Source of the DNA: Corynebacterium mycetoides
GTDB taxonomy: Bacteria; Actinomycetota; Actinomycetes; Mycobacteriales; Mycobacteriaceae
Reading direction: 5' to 3'
Assembly (NCBI RefSeq): GCF_900103625.1
Contig: NZ_LT629700.1
Location: forward strand, 1,736,001-1,800,000
Length of the DNA: 64,000 bases
A program made the position numbers and the translations under genes. Positions within the stretch are counted from its first letter, which is position 1; each line of letters starts with the position of its first letter. Positions 34,138 to 42,610 of this stretch are shown here, in pieces. Below the pieces are notes generated by a model that searched no databases, was not told the origin of the DNA, and worked only from the letters and a program-made list of their open reading frames with translations.

Positions 34138-36519
34138 GTGGCGAAATTTTTGTTCAACGTGGGTCGCTGGTCCTACCTGCACAAGTGGCGGGTGATCGCG
34201 GCGTGGCTGCTGCTGCTGGCGGCCACGGCCGGCGCGGCGGCCACGTTGTCCAAGCCGTTCACCTCGGAGTTCGCCATTTCCGGCACACCGGCGATTGAGG
34301 CCTTGGGCACCCTGGACGAGAACTTCCCCGGCTCGGGCGACATCGCGACCGCCCCCACAGTGAACCTGGTGTTCGCCGCCCCCGAGGGGCAGCGACTGGA
34401 CATCCCGGAGAACATGGAGGTGATGGACCGCACCGTCGACTACATCGCCGACAACTTAGACGGAATCACCGCAACGGAACGGTTCGGTAACCCGGTCAGG
34501 GTGAACGAGGAGCTGGGCCGCACCATCGTCGAGCAGATGACGCAGATGGGTCTGCCGGAGGAAAACGCGCGGGCGGACGCGTACAACGTGCGCACGCTGT
34601 CCGACGACGCACGGATCGGGTTCACCTCCTTCAACTTCGGTGCCGACTCGGCGATGACGGTCACCCAAGAAGAGCGCGACGTGGTCAACGAGGCGATGGA
34701 GCTCGGCCGCGCCGCGGGGCTGACGGTGGAGGCGGGCGGCCCGGGCTTCGGCGAACCCATCGAGATCAAAACCACCAGCGAGCTGATCGGCCTGGCCGTG
34801 GCGTTCGTGGTCCTGCTGTTTACGTTCGGCTCCCTGGTCGCGGCGTCGATGCCGGTGATCACCGCCGTGATCGGCGTGGGCATCGGGGCGCTGCTCATCC
34901 TGGTGGCCACCCATTCCGTCGAGCTCAACGAGATCACCCCGGTGCTGGCGGTGATGATCGGCCTGGCCGTGGGCATCGACTACGCCCTGTTCATTCTTTC
35001 GCGCTACCGGCAGGAGCGCGCCCACCTCGCCGGGCCGGACGCCGCCGGCCTAGCCACGGGCACCGCCGGGTCCTCGGTGGTGTTCGCCGGGCTAACCGTG
35101 TTCACCGCGCTCATCGCGCTGGCGCTGGCGCAGATCGAGTTCCTCACCTGGATGGGCGTGGCCGCCGCCGTCACCGTCGCCGTGTCCGTGCTCATCGCGC
35201 TCACGCTGATCCCGGCCCTGCTCGGGGCGTGGGGCGAGAGGTCCTTCGCGGTGAAGATCCCGGGCGTGGCGGGCAACCCCGGCCCAGGCCGCAGGCCGGC
35301 CAAGAACCTGGCAGCCTCGTCGATGGGGCGCAGCTGGGTGCGGTTCGTGCGTCGGTTCCCCGCGGTGGTGATGGCGGTGGTTGTGCTCGGGCTGGGCGCG
35401 TTGTCCATCCCCGTGCTGGGGCTGCAGATGTCGCTGCCGTCGGACTCCACGTCGAACTACGACACCACCCAGCGCAAGGCGGCGGATCTGATGGCGAAGG
35501 GCTTCGGCCCGGGGGTCAACGGGCAGTTCCTCCTCGTCGTCGACGCCCACGACGTGAACCCGCACGCCGAGATCCTCCGTCCGTACATGGACGCGATGCC
35601 GGACGAGACCGTCGGGGACGCGCAGAAGGCGGCGCTGGCGTCCTTCCTGTACACGGTGGGGGAGGCCAAGAGCGTCAACGGTGTCCGCCACGCGCAGCTC
35701 GTCGCCGTCAACGAGGACCTGACGGCCGCACAGATCGCCGCGACACCGGTCACCGGCCCGGAGGAGGAGTTCACCCTGTCCGTGGCCCACGCACTGCGGG
35801 AGACGAGCGCCCGGGTGGAGGACGCCACCGGCGTGACCATTGGGCTCACGGGCCTGACGGCGGTGCAGATGGACATCACCGAGGAGCTGGCCAACGCGAT
35901 GCCGCTGTACCTGTCCATCGTCGTGGGCCTAGCCATCGTGCTGCTCATCCTGGTCTTCCGCTCGATCATGGTGCCGGTGGTCGCCGGCCTGGGCTTCCTC
36001 CTGTCCGTCGGCGCCGCCTTCGGCGTGACCATCGCCGTGTTCCAAATGGGCGCGTTCGGCCTGGTGGACACCCCGGCCCCGATCATTTCGTTCATGCCGA
36101 TCTTCCTCATCGGCGTCACCTTCGGCCTCGCGATGGACTACCAGGTGTTCCTGGTCACCCGCATCCGCGAGCACTACCTCAAGCATCGCGGCGGCCCGGG
36201 CGGGGAGCTGCGGGCCGTGGAGGAGTCGACGGTGGAGGGCTTCGCCCAGGGCGCGCGCGTGGTCACGGCCGCCGCGGTGATCATGATCGCGGTGTTCGTG
36301 GCGTTCGTGGACCAGCCGCTACCGTTTATCCAGATCTTCGGTTTCGCCCTGGCCGCGGCCGTGCTGTTCGACGCCTTCTTTATCCGCATGACCCTCGTCC
36401 CCGCCACCATGTTCATCCTCGGCCGCGCCACCTGGTGGATGCCACGGTGGCTGGATCGCATCCTGCCCGAGGTCGACGTCGAGGGCACAGAGCTGGAAAA
36501 GGAGTTCGAGCATGCATGA
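34138..36519 (+). CDS. MMPL-family RND transporter
   Basis: A 793-residue exporter of the MMPL type with two repeats, each a membrane helix, a periplasmic loop and five or six helices. GLAVGIDYALFILSRYRQE (first half) and GLAMDYQVFLVTRIRE (second half) hold the Asp-Tyr pairs that relay protons in MmpL3-type proteins. It is shorter than corynebacterial CmpL trehalose-mycolate exporters would suggest and lacks a large C-terminal domain, so the cargo is unknown; lipid export is likely. GTG start. Its stop overlaps the tgt start. Confidence 0.92.
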   Translation: MAKFLFNVGRWSYLHKWRVIAAWLLLLAATAGAAATLSKPFTSEFAISGTPAIEALGTLDENFPGSGDIATAPTVNLVFAAPEGQRLDIPENMEVMDRTVDYIADNLDGITATERFGNPVRVNEELGRTIVEQMTQMGLPEENARADAYNVRTLSDDARIGFTSFNFGADSAMTVTQEERDVVNEAMELGRAAGLTVEAGGPGFGEPIEIKTTSELIGLAVAFVVLLFTFGSLVAASMPVITAVIGVGIGALLILVATHSVELNEITPVLAVMIGLAVGIDYALFILSRYRQERAHLAGPDAAGLATGTAGSSVVFAGLTVFTALIALALAQIEFLTWMGVAAAVTVAVSVLIALTLIPALLGAWGERSFAVKIPGVAGNPGPGRRPAKNLAASSMGRSWVRFVRRFPAVVMAVVVLGLGALSIPVLGLQMSLPSDSTSNYDTTQRKAADLMAKGFGPGVNGQFLLVVDAHDVNPHAEILRPYMDAMPDETVGDAQKAALASFLYTVGEAKSVNGVRHAQLVAVNEDLTAAQIAATPVTGPEEEFTLSVAHALRETSARVEDATGVTIGLTGLTAVQMDITEELANAMPLYLSIVVGLAIVLLILVFRSIMVPVVAGLGFLLSVGAAFGVTIAVFQMGAFGLVDTPAPIISFMPIFLIGVTFGLAMDYQVFLVTRIREHYLKHRGGPGGELRAVEESTVEGFAQGARVVTAAAVIMIAVFVAFVDQPLPFIQIFGFALAAAVLFDAFFIRMTLVPATMFILGRATWWMPRWLDRILPEVDVEGTELEKEFEHA

Positions 36520-37774
36520 TCTGAGTTTCGAGGTGGGCGCGCAGCTTGACGACGCCCCCGGCAAGCACGGCCGCACCGGCACCATCCACACCCCCCACGG
36601 CGACATCGCCACGCCTGCGTTCATCCCGGTGGCCACCAAGGCGACGGTGAAGACGCTGACCCCGGAGCAGATTCGCCGGGTCGGCGCCCAGGCGATCTTG
36701 TCCAACGCCTACCACCTCTACCTGCAGCCCGGCCCCGACATCGTCGACGAAGCCGGGGGAGTGGCCGCGTTCGAGAACTGGCACGGCCCGACGTACACCG
36801 ACTCGGGCGGCTTCCAGGTGATGAGCCTGGGCGTGGGGTACAAGAAGGTACTGGCGATGGACACCCTCCACCACAACCGCAATGACATCCGCGCGGGTGA
36901 GAAGGAGCGCCTTGCCAAGGTGGACGAGGACGGCGTGGACTTCAAGAGCTTCATCGACGGCTCGGCGCACCGGTTCACCCCGGAGGTGTCGATGCAGATC
37001 CAGCACCAGCTGGGCGCGGACATCATCTTCGCCTTCGACGAGCTGACCACCCTGGCGGACACCCGCGCCTACCAGGAACACTCCGTGGAGCGCACCCGCC
37101 GCTGGGCGCAGCGCTGCCTCGACGAGCACGACCGGCTCACCCGGGAGAGGGCGGGCAAGCCGAAGCAGTCGCTGTGGGGCGTGGTGCAGGGCGCCCAGTA
37201 CGAGGACCTGCGTCGCCACGCCACCCGCGGGCTGCTCGACCTCGACGCCCGGGCGCGCGCCGAGGGGCGGCGCGGCTTCGGCGGCTTCGGCATCGGCGGC
37301 GCGCTGGAGAAGGAACACCTGGGCACGATCGTCGGCTGGGTCACCGACGAGCTGCCGGCGGACAAGCCGCGCCACTTGCTCGGCATCTCGGAGCCGGACG
37401 ACATTTTCGCCGCCGTGGAGGCGGGCGCGGACACCTTCGACTGTGTGGCCCCCACCCGCCTGGGCAGGCGGGGCGGGGTGTACACCTTGGACGGGCGGCT
37501 CAACCTCACCGGCGCGCGCTTCAAGCGCGACTTCACGGGCATTGACGAGGAGTTCGGCGGCTACGTCTCCGAGAACTACTCGCGTGCGTACATCCACCAC
37601 CTGCTCAAGGCGAAGGAGTTCCTCGCCGGCACGCTGTGCACGATGCACAACCTGGAGTTCATGATCCGGCTCGTGGATAACATCCGCGCCGCCATCCAGG
37701 ACGGGACCTACCCGGAGTTCAAGGCCGAGTTTCTGGGACGGTATTACGCTCCAGCCGCTTCACCCACGCAATGA
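36512..37774 (+). CDS. tgt: tRNA-guanine transglycosylase homologue (Tgt) lacking the zinc cysteines
   Basis: A 420-residue TIM-barrel Tgt. Tgt exchanges G34 of GUN-anticodon tRNAs for a 7-deazaguanine. Both catalytic acids are present: Asp97 in YTDSGGFQVMSL and the nucleophile Asp310 in FDCVAPTR. The zinc site is not: before NYSRAY the usual CxCxxC is FGGYVS (348-353), although the His of TMHN (379) remains. The base pocket also differs: the usual FDEC is FDEL, and GGLAVGE is GGALEKE (262-268). Its ATG overlaps the MMPL gene stop, and its last 56 bases overlap yhhQ on the other strand. Next to a queuosine-precursor transporter and gluQ it fits base salvage. Confidence 0.88.
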   Translation: MHDLSFEVGAQLDDAPGKHGRTGTIHTPHGDIATPAFIPVATKATVKTLTPEQIRRVGAQAILSNAYHLYLQPGPDIVDEAGGVAAFENWHGPTYTDSGGFQVMSLGVGYKKVLAMDTLHHNRNDIRAGEKERLAKVDEDGVDFKSFIDGSAHRFTPEVSMQIQHQLGADIIFAFDELTTLADTRAYQEHSVERTRRWAQRCLDEHDRLTRERAGKPKQSLWGVVQGAQYEDLRRHATRGLLDLDARARAEGRRGFGGFGIGGALEKEHLGTIVGWVTDELPADKPRHLLGISEPDDIFAAVEAGADTFDCVAPTRLGRRGGVYTLDGRLNLTGARFKRDFTGIDEEFGGYVSENYSRAYIHHLLKAKEFLAGTLCTMHNLEFMIRLVDNIRAAIQDGTYPEFKAEFLGRYYAPAASPTQ

Positions 37775-38378
37775 CCTGGTAGGTGACGGGCACGAGCACA
37801 GCCTCCATGAGCGTCTTCCACGCGAAGCCGACGACGACGTAGTTGATGAACTGCCCCGGTGTCTCAATGCCGATAACGCCGGCGGCGATCGCGCAGAAAA
37901 TGAGGGTGTCGAAGAACTCGCCGACGATCGTGGAGCCGATGAGGCGCGCCCACAGGTGGCTGGGCCCGAAGCGGTCTTTCATCTTCTGCAGCACCCACGC
38001 GTTGAGCAGCTGGCCGACAACGTAGCCCGCCAGCCCGGCGATGAGGATCCGGGGCAGCGTGCCCAAAATCGAGGCGAAGGTCTCCTGCGCCTCGTAGAAG
38101 GGCGCGGGAGGAAGGGCGATGGCGATGCTGAATGATGCCACCGCTAGCAGGGTGACACCAAACCCGATGAAGACGGTGCGACGCGCCGCCTTGAAGCCGT
38201 AGACTTCTGCGATGACGTCGCCGATGATGTAGGAGATCGGAAAGAGGAAGAAGGCTCCATCGGTGATCAGAGGCCCGAGCTGCACGCCCTTTTGCGCGGT
38301 GATGTTCGAGATGATGAACACCGCGCAAAACACGGCGACAAGAATGGGGTACGGGGAGCGGGTAGTGGGATGATTCAC
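37719..38378 (-). CDS. yhhQ: queuosine precursor transporter YhhQ (VUT family)
   Basis: A 219-residue membrane protein with about six helices. SNITAQKG, FPISYIIGDVIAEVYGF, FFDTLIFC and the C-terminal YQVIAWVKRLE match the YhhQ/VUT family, which imports preQ0/preQ1 or queuine. I choose the GTG that gives VNHPTTRSPYPILVAVF; the longer open frame upstream runs into gluQ. Divergent from gluQ with only 18 bp between start codons, so their control signals must overlap. Confidence 0.88.
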   Translation of the reverse strand: MNHPTTRSPYPILVAVFCAVFIISNITAQKGVQLGPLITDGAFFLFPISYIIGDVIAEVYGFKAARRTVFIGFGVTLLAVASFSIAIALPPAPFYEAQETFASILGTLPRILIAGLAGYVVGQLLNAWVLQKMKDRFGPSHLWARLIGSTIVGEFFDTLIFCAIAAGVIGIETPGQFINYVVVGFAWKTLMEAVLVPVTYQVIAWVKRLERNTVPETRP

Positions 38379-38396
38379 GCGTAATATCTTAAGGCC

Positions 38397-39290
38397 ATGA
38401 CGGCCGGACGCTATGCACCCTCCCCGAGCGGGGATTTGCATTTCGGCAACCTGCGCACCGCGGTGCTGGCGTGGTTGTTCGCGCGGCAAAGCGGCCGCGC
38501 CTTTTATTTGCGTGTCGAGGATATTGACTCGGAGCGGTCTTCCCCGGAGTCCGCGCGCCGGCAAATCGAGGATCTGCAGGCGATCGGCCTGGATTTCGAC
38601 CCGCCGGTTATCTACCAGTCGCAGCGCTCGGAGTTGTACGAGGCCGCGCTGTCTCGCCTGCCTGTCTACGAGTGCTACTGCACCCGCCGCGACATCCGCG
38701 AGGCGTCCGGCGCGCCCCACGTGATGCCCGGCATGTACCCGGGCACGTGCCGCGACCTCAGCGAGGATGAGCGCGCTTATCGACGCTCCCAGCTACGCGC
38801 CGAAAACCGCCTCCCGTCTCTGCGCCTGCGCGCGTCGGTAAGAGAATGGACAGTGCGGGATCTCTACCGCGGAGAGTACACCGGCGCCGTCGACGACGTC
38901 GTGTTGCGGCGCGGTGGCAACGTCAACCAGGCCCAAGCCGGCGACTGGGCGTACAACTTGGCCGTGGTCGTCGACGACGGCGAGCAGGGCGTCGACCAGG
39001 TCGTGCGCGGCGACGACCTGCTGGACTCCTCGTTCACCCAGGCGTACCTCGCGCACCTACTGGGCTTCCGTGAGCCCGAGTACGTGCACGTGCCGCTGGT
39101 GGTCAACCGGGAGGGGCGGCGCCTGGCCAAGCGCGACGGGGCGGTCACCCTGCGCGAGATGGGCCCGGTGGACGACGTCGTGGCCCGCATTTCGGAGTCC
39201 GTGGGGTGCGCGGGCGTCTCCTCGACGTCCGTGTTGCTTGAGGCCTTCGACCCGGCGGCGCTGCCGCGCGACCCGTGGGTGTGGTGCTAG
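38397..39290 (+). CDS. gluQ: glutamyl-Q tRNA(Asp) synthetase GluQ
   Basis: A 297-residue truncated glutamyl-tRNA synthetase lacking the anticodon-binding domain. It attaches glutamate to the cyclopentene ring of queuosine in tRNA-Asp. The HIGH-like motif is SGDLHFGNL, the KMSKS-like motif is LAKRDGAVT, and a zinc site is formed by ECYCTRR and YPGTC. A working GluQ needs queuosine in tRNA, which ties it to tgt and yhhQ next door. Confidence 0.94.
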   Translation: MTAGRYAPSPSGDLHFGNLRTAVLAWLFARQSGRAFYLRVEDIDSERSSPESARRQIEDLQAIGLDFDPPVIYQSQRSELYEAALSRLPVYECYCTRRDIREASGAPHVMPGMYPGTCRDLSEDERAYRRSQLRAENRLPSLRLRASVREWTVRDLYRGEYTGAVDDVVLRRGGNVNQAQAGDWAYNLAVVVDDGEQGVDQVVRGDDLLDSSFTQAYLAHLLGFREPEYVHVPLVVNREGRRLAKRDGAVTLREMGPVDDVVARISESVGCAGVSSTSVLLEAFDPAALPRDPWVWC

Positions 39291-39300
39291 AGGGAAGTAC

Positions 39301-40108
39301 CTACGCCCGGCAGTCCTCCGGGCCGGGCACCACTTCGTCCAACGGGCGCTCGAGCCCCCATTGGGTCAGCGCGATCATCGTTCGGTGCGTCGGCATGTAC
39401 GGGTGGGTGATCGGGATGGCGGGGGAGCAGGCGGCCTGCGCGTCGAGGTTCGCCACGTTCGCGCCGGGAACCGCCTCGAAGAAGGACGCGGAGTTGGGGG
39501 TGACCACCGTGTCCAAGCTGGACACCAGCGACGTGTACGTCACGCCCGCGGCGGTATCGGGGTAGGAGTTGGCCTCCACCATCGTGGGAGACCCGGCGAC
39601 CTGCTGGATTGCCGCAGGGGAGCTCACGAGCGAGGTGAACGTGGGCAGGAGGGTGGACCACAACAGCGAGAATACGGCCGTGCCGTTGAGGGTGGTGCCG
39701 TGCAGGTTCCCGCCCAGGGTGACGACGCGGCCGACCTCGTCCGCGTTGCCGAAGCGGGAGACGTAGTTCTTCGCATGCAGCGCGCCCTGGGAGTGGGCCA
39801 CAAGGTCCACCTTTTCCGCGCCGGTCTCCTCGAGGACGCTGTCGATAAAGGCGGCCACTTCTTGCGAGCTCTCCATCAGGTCGGCGGTGCCGTAGGGGCT
39901 CAGCGGCTCCCGGCCGTAGTTGACGGCGTAGATGCAGTAGCCCTGACCGCGCAGGTGAGAGGCCATTTGAGTGAACATCGATGCGTTGGCGTAGGTGCCG
40001 TGGATCAGTACGACGGGGTTGGGATGCTCAGGCGCCGGAACGCAGGACAGAAGCGGCTATCGCACATGCCAGTACGGCGGCCGCGCAGGAGCGAGCAAGT
40101 TTGATCAC
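39301..40108 (-). pseudogene. secreted lipase/esterase with a frameshift after the signal peptide
   Basis: The GTG at 40108 opens a signal peptide (VIKLARSCAAAVLACAIAASVL) that meets a stop at 40028-40030. One base on, the frame reads CVPAPEHPNPVVLIHGTYANAS and continues as a normal alpha/beta-hydrolase to 39301. The lipase has the oxyanion strand VVLIHG and the nucleophile elbow AHSQG, resembling corynebacterial triacylglycerol lipases. One extra base near 40041-40050 explains both frames. Either a true null allele or an assembly error; an internal ATG at 39978 would lack the oxyanion strand. Confidence 0.82.
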
Positions 40109-40195
40109 AGGTGGATACTAACGCTAACCCAGGCGGCGTGCTGGGCGGCAAGAGAACAGAGGGGCGAGAGCACCCACTCTCGGGGGCACGTAAGA

Positions 40196-40222
40196 AAACT
40201 CCCCCGCGTAAGCAGGGGAGTC
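40196..40222 (-). terminator. intrinsic terminator of tRNA-Ser(GGA)
   Basis: On the minus strand ACTCCCC pairs with GGGGAGT around a ten-base loop and is followed by TTTTCTT, seven bases after the tRNA 3' end. Confidence 0.75.
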
Positions 40223-40228
40223 GGAGGG

Positions 40229-40314
40229 CGGAGGATGTGGGATTTGAACCCACGAGGGTATTGCTACCCGCACGCGTTCCAGGCGTGTGACATAGGCCGC
40301 TAGTCGAATCCTCC
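40229..40314 (-). tRNA. tRNA-Ser(GGA)
   Basis: An 86-base class II tRNA on the minus strand: acceptor GGAGGAT/ATCCTCC, anticodon loop CTGGAAC (GGA), long variable arm and T loop GGTTCAAATC. CCA is not encoded. Confidence 0.96.
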
Positions 40315-40443
40315 AAAAAGCAACGCTCACGCGTCGGGGGATAACTTTAGCCGATGGGCATTTGCGGGCCAAAACGGCAGGTCACTTTGCGTCACTCGAG
40401 GGCTTTTGAGGTTGGCGTGTCCACCGGCTAAAGTGTGGCCCTA

Positions 40444-40530
40444 GGATCCCACGCGGTGCTTATCTTGTGAACTCCCCCAGGGCGGGAACGCAGCAAGGGT
40501 CAGCGAGCTCTGGCAGGTGCGTGGGGTCCC
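40444..40530 (+). ncRNA. ffs: signal recognition particle RNA (small bacterial 4.5S type)
   Basis: A single long hairpin: GGATCCCACGC (40444-40454) pairs with GCGTGGGGTCC at the 3' end. The apical part holds GGGCGGGAACGCAGCAAGGGTCAG-type SRP sequence, with the conserved asymmetric loop (GGGAACGCAGCAAGG) that binds Ffh. This matches small actinobacterial SRP RNAs. The usual neighbour dnaX lies just beyond aspT. Confidence 0.9.
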
Positions 40531-40562
40531 TTTATCGTGCCGTGGAGCCAAGCGCAATCCCT

Positions 40563-40707
40563 GTTCGACCGGAAGCGCCGTGAACCCCTCCTGAACAAAC
40601 CTGCAGCCCGTTCCGGTCGAACTCGCCCTGCCGGCCCAGAAGTACCTGTTCGACCGGAAGCGCTGAATGAGGCCTTCGCAGCCCCGGAATAACCGTTCCG
40701 GTCGAAC
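40563..40707. repeat. two tandem 60-bp hairpin units with arms GTTCGACCGGAA / TTCCGGTCGAAC
   Basis: Unit 1 has arms at 40563-40574 and 40611-40622; unit 2 at 40648-40659 and 40696-40707. In both, the 12-bp arms are perfect and the loop is exactly 36 bases, but the loops differ in sequence. Alternative pairing between the right arm of unit 1 and the left arm of unit 2 is possible. The block fills the 259-base gap between the SRP RNA and aspT, in which I see no gene. Confidence 0.85.
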
Positions 40708-40789
40708 ACGCAGTGCGCGAGGCCCTGGAGACACGCGCCGGCCACGTACCATGGGCACAGATTGTCCGCCGACGAAAGTGACGCACCCG

Positions 40790-42061
40790 ATGTCTCTCCT
40801 GGATCTTGAGAAGAACGAACTTGACCAGCTCGCCGCCGACGTCCGAGCACGCTACGAGGACCTGAAGGCCAAAGACCTGAAGCTGGACCTGACGCGCGGC
40901 AAGCCGTCGAGCGAGCAGCTCGATTTCAGCAACGAGCTGCTCAGCCTGCCCGGCGACGGGGACGTCACCGACGGGACCGGAGCCGACGTGCGCAACTACG
41001 GCAACCTGGCCGGCATCGCGGACATCCGCGAGCTGTGGGCCGACGTCCTCGGGGTCGACCACACAAACGTCATCGCGGGCGACGCGTCCTCACTCAACAT
41101 CATGTTTGACCTCATCTCCTACTCCTACGCGTTCGGCAACAACGACTCCGAGCGCCCGTGGAAGGACGAGGCGGACGTCAAGTGGGTGTGCCCGGTGCCG
41201 GGTTATGACCGCCACTTCACCATCACGGAGCAGTTTGGCTTCGAGATGGTCCAGGTCCCCATGTTGGAGGGCGGCCCGGACATCGACGCGATTGAGAAAC
41301 TGGTGCAGGACCCGCAGGTCAAGGGCATGTGGTCGGTGCCGATCTTCGGCAACCCCACCGGCATCTCGTACTCGCGCGACGTCATCGAGCGCCTCGCCGC
41401 GATGGAGACCGCGGCTCCCGACTTCCGCATCGTGTGGGACAACGCCTACGCCGTGCACACGCTGACCGGCGAGTTCCCGGACAACCCGGACGTCATCACG
41501 ATCGCGGCAAACCAGGGCAACCCGAACCGCTTCTGGTACATGAGCTCGACGTCGAAAATTACTTTCGCCGGCGCGGGCGTGTCCTTCTTCGCGTCGTCGA
41601 AGGAGAACCTGAACTGGTACTCCCGGATCGCAGGGACCCGCGGGATCGGCCCGAACAAGGTCAACCAGCTGGCGCACGCGCGGTTCTTCCACGACGCCGA
41701 GGGGGTGCGCGCCCTGATGCGCAAGCACGCCGGGTCGCTCGCGCCGAAGTTCGCCGCGGTGCTGGAGATCTTGGAGGAGCGCCTCGGCGAGCACAACGTG
41801 GCGACGTGGACGAAGCCGGAGGGCGGCTACTTTATCTCGCTGGACGTCATTGACGGCACGGCGGACCGCGTGTGGGAGCTGGCGAAGCAGGCCGGCATCA
41901 CCCTGACCAAGGCGGGCGCGTCCTTCCCGCACGGCAAGGATCCGCGCGGGCGCAACATCCGCCTCGCCCCGTCGCTTCCGCCGCTGGAGGAGGTCCGCGA
42001 GGCGATGGACGGCGTTGCTACGTGTGTCCTGCTCGCCGCCGTCGAAAAGCTTGGGGCATGA
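40790..42061 (+). CDS. aspT: aspartate aminotransferase AspT (subgroup Ic)
   Basis: A 423-residue PLP enzyme converting oxaloacetate and glutamate to aspartate, the entry to lysine and threonine synthesis. SSTSKITFAGAG holds the PLP lysine; VPIFGNPTG and VWDNAYAVH are pyridoxal-binding segments. It matches the corynebacterial MocR-like aspartate aminotransferase that precedes dnaX in C. glutamicum. The frame is open further upstream but through the hairpin repeats; the ATG (MSLLDLEKNEL) is the family start. Overlaps the next gene by four bases. Confidence 0.93.
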   Translation: MSLLDLEKNELDQLAADVRARYEDLKAKDLKLDLTRGKPSSEQLDFSNELLSLPGDGDVTDGTGADVRNYGNLAGIADIRELWADVLGVDHTNVIAGDASSLNIMFDLISYSYAFGNNDSERPWKDEADVKWVCPVPGYDRHFTITEQFGFEMVQVPMLEGGPDIDAIEKLVQDPQVKGMWSVPIFGNPTGISYSRDVIERLAAMETAAPDFRIVWDNAYAVHTLTGEFPDNPDVITIAANQGNPNRFWYMSSTSKITFAGAGVSFFASSKENLNWYSRIAGTRGIGPNKVNQLAHARFFHDAEGVRALMRKHAGSLAPKFAAVLEILEERLGEHNVATWTKPEGGYFISLDVIDGTADRVWELAKQAGITLTKAGASFPHGKDPRGRNIRLAPSLPPLEEVREAMDGVATCVLLAAVEKLGA

Positions 42062-42594
42062 CGGGCGACGAGGTCGCGGCCTGGCTCGCGGGGATTTTTC
42101 CCGACCTTCGCCTCTCGCTTACCGACGCCCGCCCCTACGCCACCGCGACCCTGGGCGGCCTCCCCGTCGCGGTGACGGTGGGGTTCTCGAGCGTGGACAC
42201 GGGCCTGGTGATGCAGGACGACGCGAACACGCAGGTGCGCTGCGAGATTGTGTGCCGCGCGGACGCGCAGCCGCAGGAGGTGGCCGAGGTGGTCGTGGCC
42301 GCCACGCGCATGATTGAGTCGCTGGGCGTGCCCGCGCAGCCCGGCACGCTGCTGGAGAATCTGCTGCCGAGCAACCACGTGCGCCACGGCTACCTGCGTG
42401 AGCCGGAACTGTTCGAGCGGGGCACGCCCCTGTTCAACGAGCCGGGCAGGATGACGCTGCTGCTGGAGCTCATCCTGCTCACCGACGACGAGCGAGACGT
42501 CTTGCGCGAGCGCGGCTATTCGGGGCTGGCCACGCGCCTGCGCCGCCGCGGCGTGCGGGTGGGGGACTGGCAGCGGGACGCTGACGAAGGCTAG
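42058..42594 (+). CDS. uncharacterised protein between aspT and dnaX
   Basis: A 178-residue soluble protein starting at an ATG that overlaps the aspT stop (ATGA). It resembles no family I can name with confidence; the layout (LRLSLTDARPYATATLGGLPVAVTVGFSS ... RCEIVC ... LLLELILLTDDERDVL) suggests an alpha/beta protein such as the suppressor-of-fused-like group. The same position holds a small gene in C. glutamicum. Confidence 0.75.
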   Translation: MTGDEVAAWLAGIFPDLRLSLTDARPYATATLGGLPVAVTVGFSSVDTGLVMQDDANTQVRCEIVCRADAQPQEVAEVVVAATRMIESLGVPAQPGTLLENLLPSNHVRHGYLREPELFERGTPLFNEPGRMTLLLELILLTDDERDVLRERGYSGLATRLRRRGVRVGDWQRDADEG

Positions 42595-42610
42595 GGCTAA
42601 GCTGGCTGCC

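Noticed and set aside
40041..40050. Programmed frameshift or phase variation in the lipase gene
   Set aside because: No homopolymer or short tandem repeat at the junction that would support slippage; a plain indel is more likely.
40563..40707. CRISPR array
   Set aside because: Only two units, each an inverted repeat with a 36-base loop, not direct repeats with spacers; no cas genes in the window.
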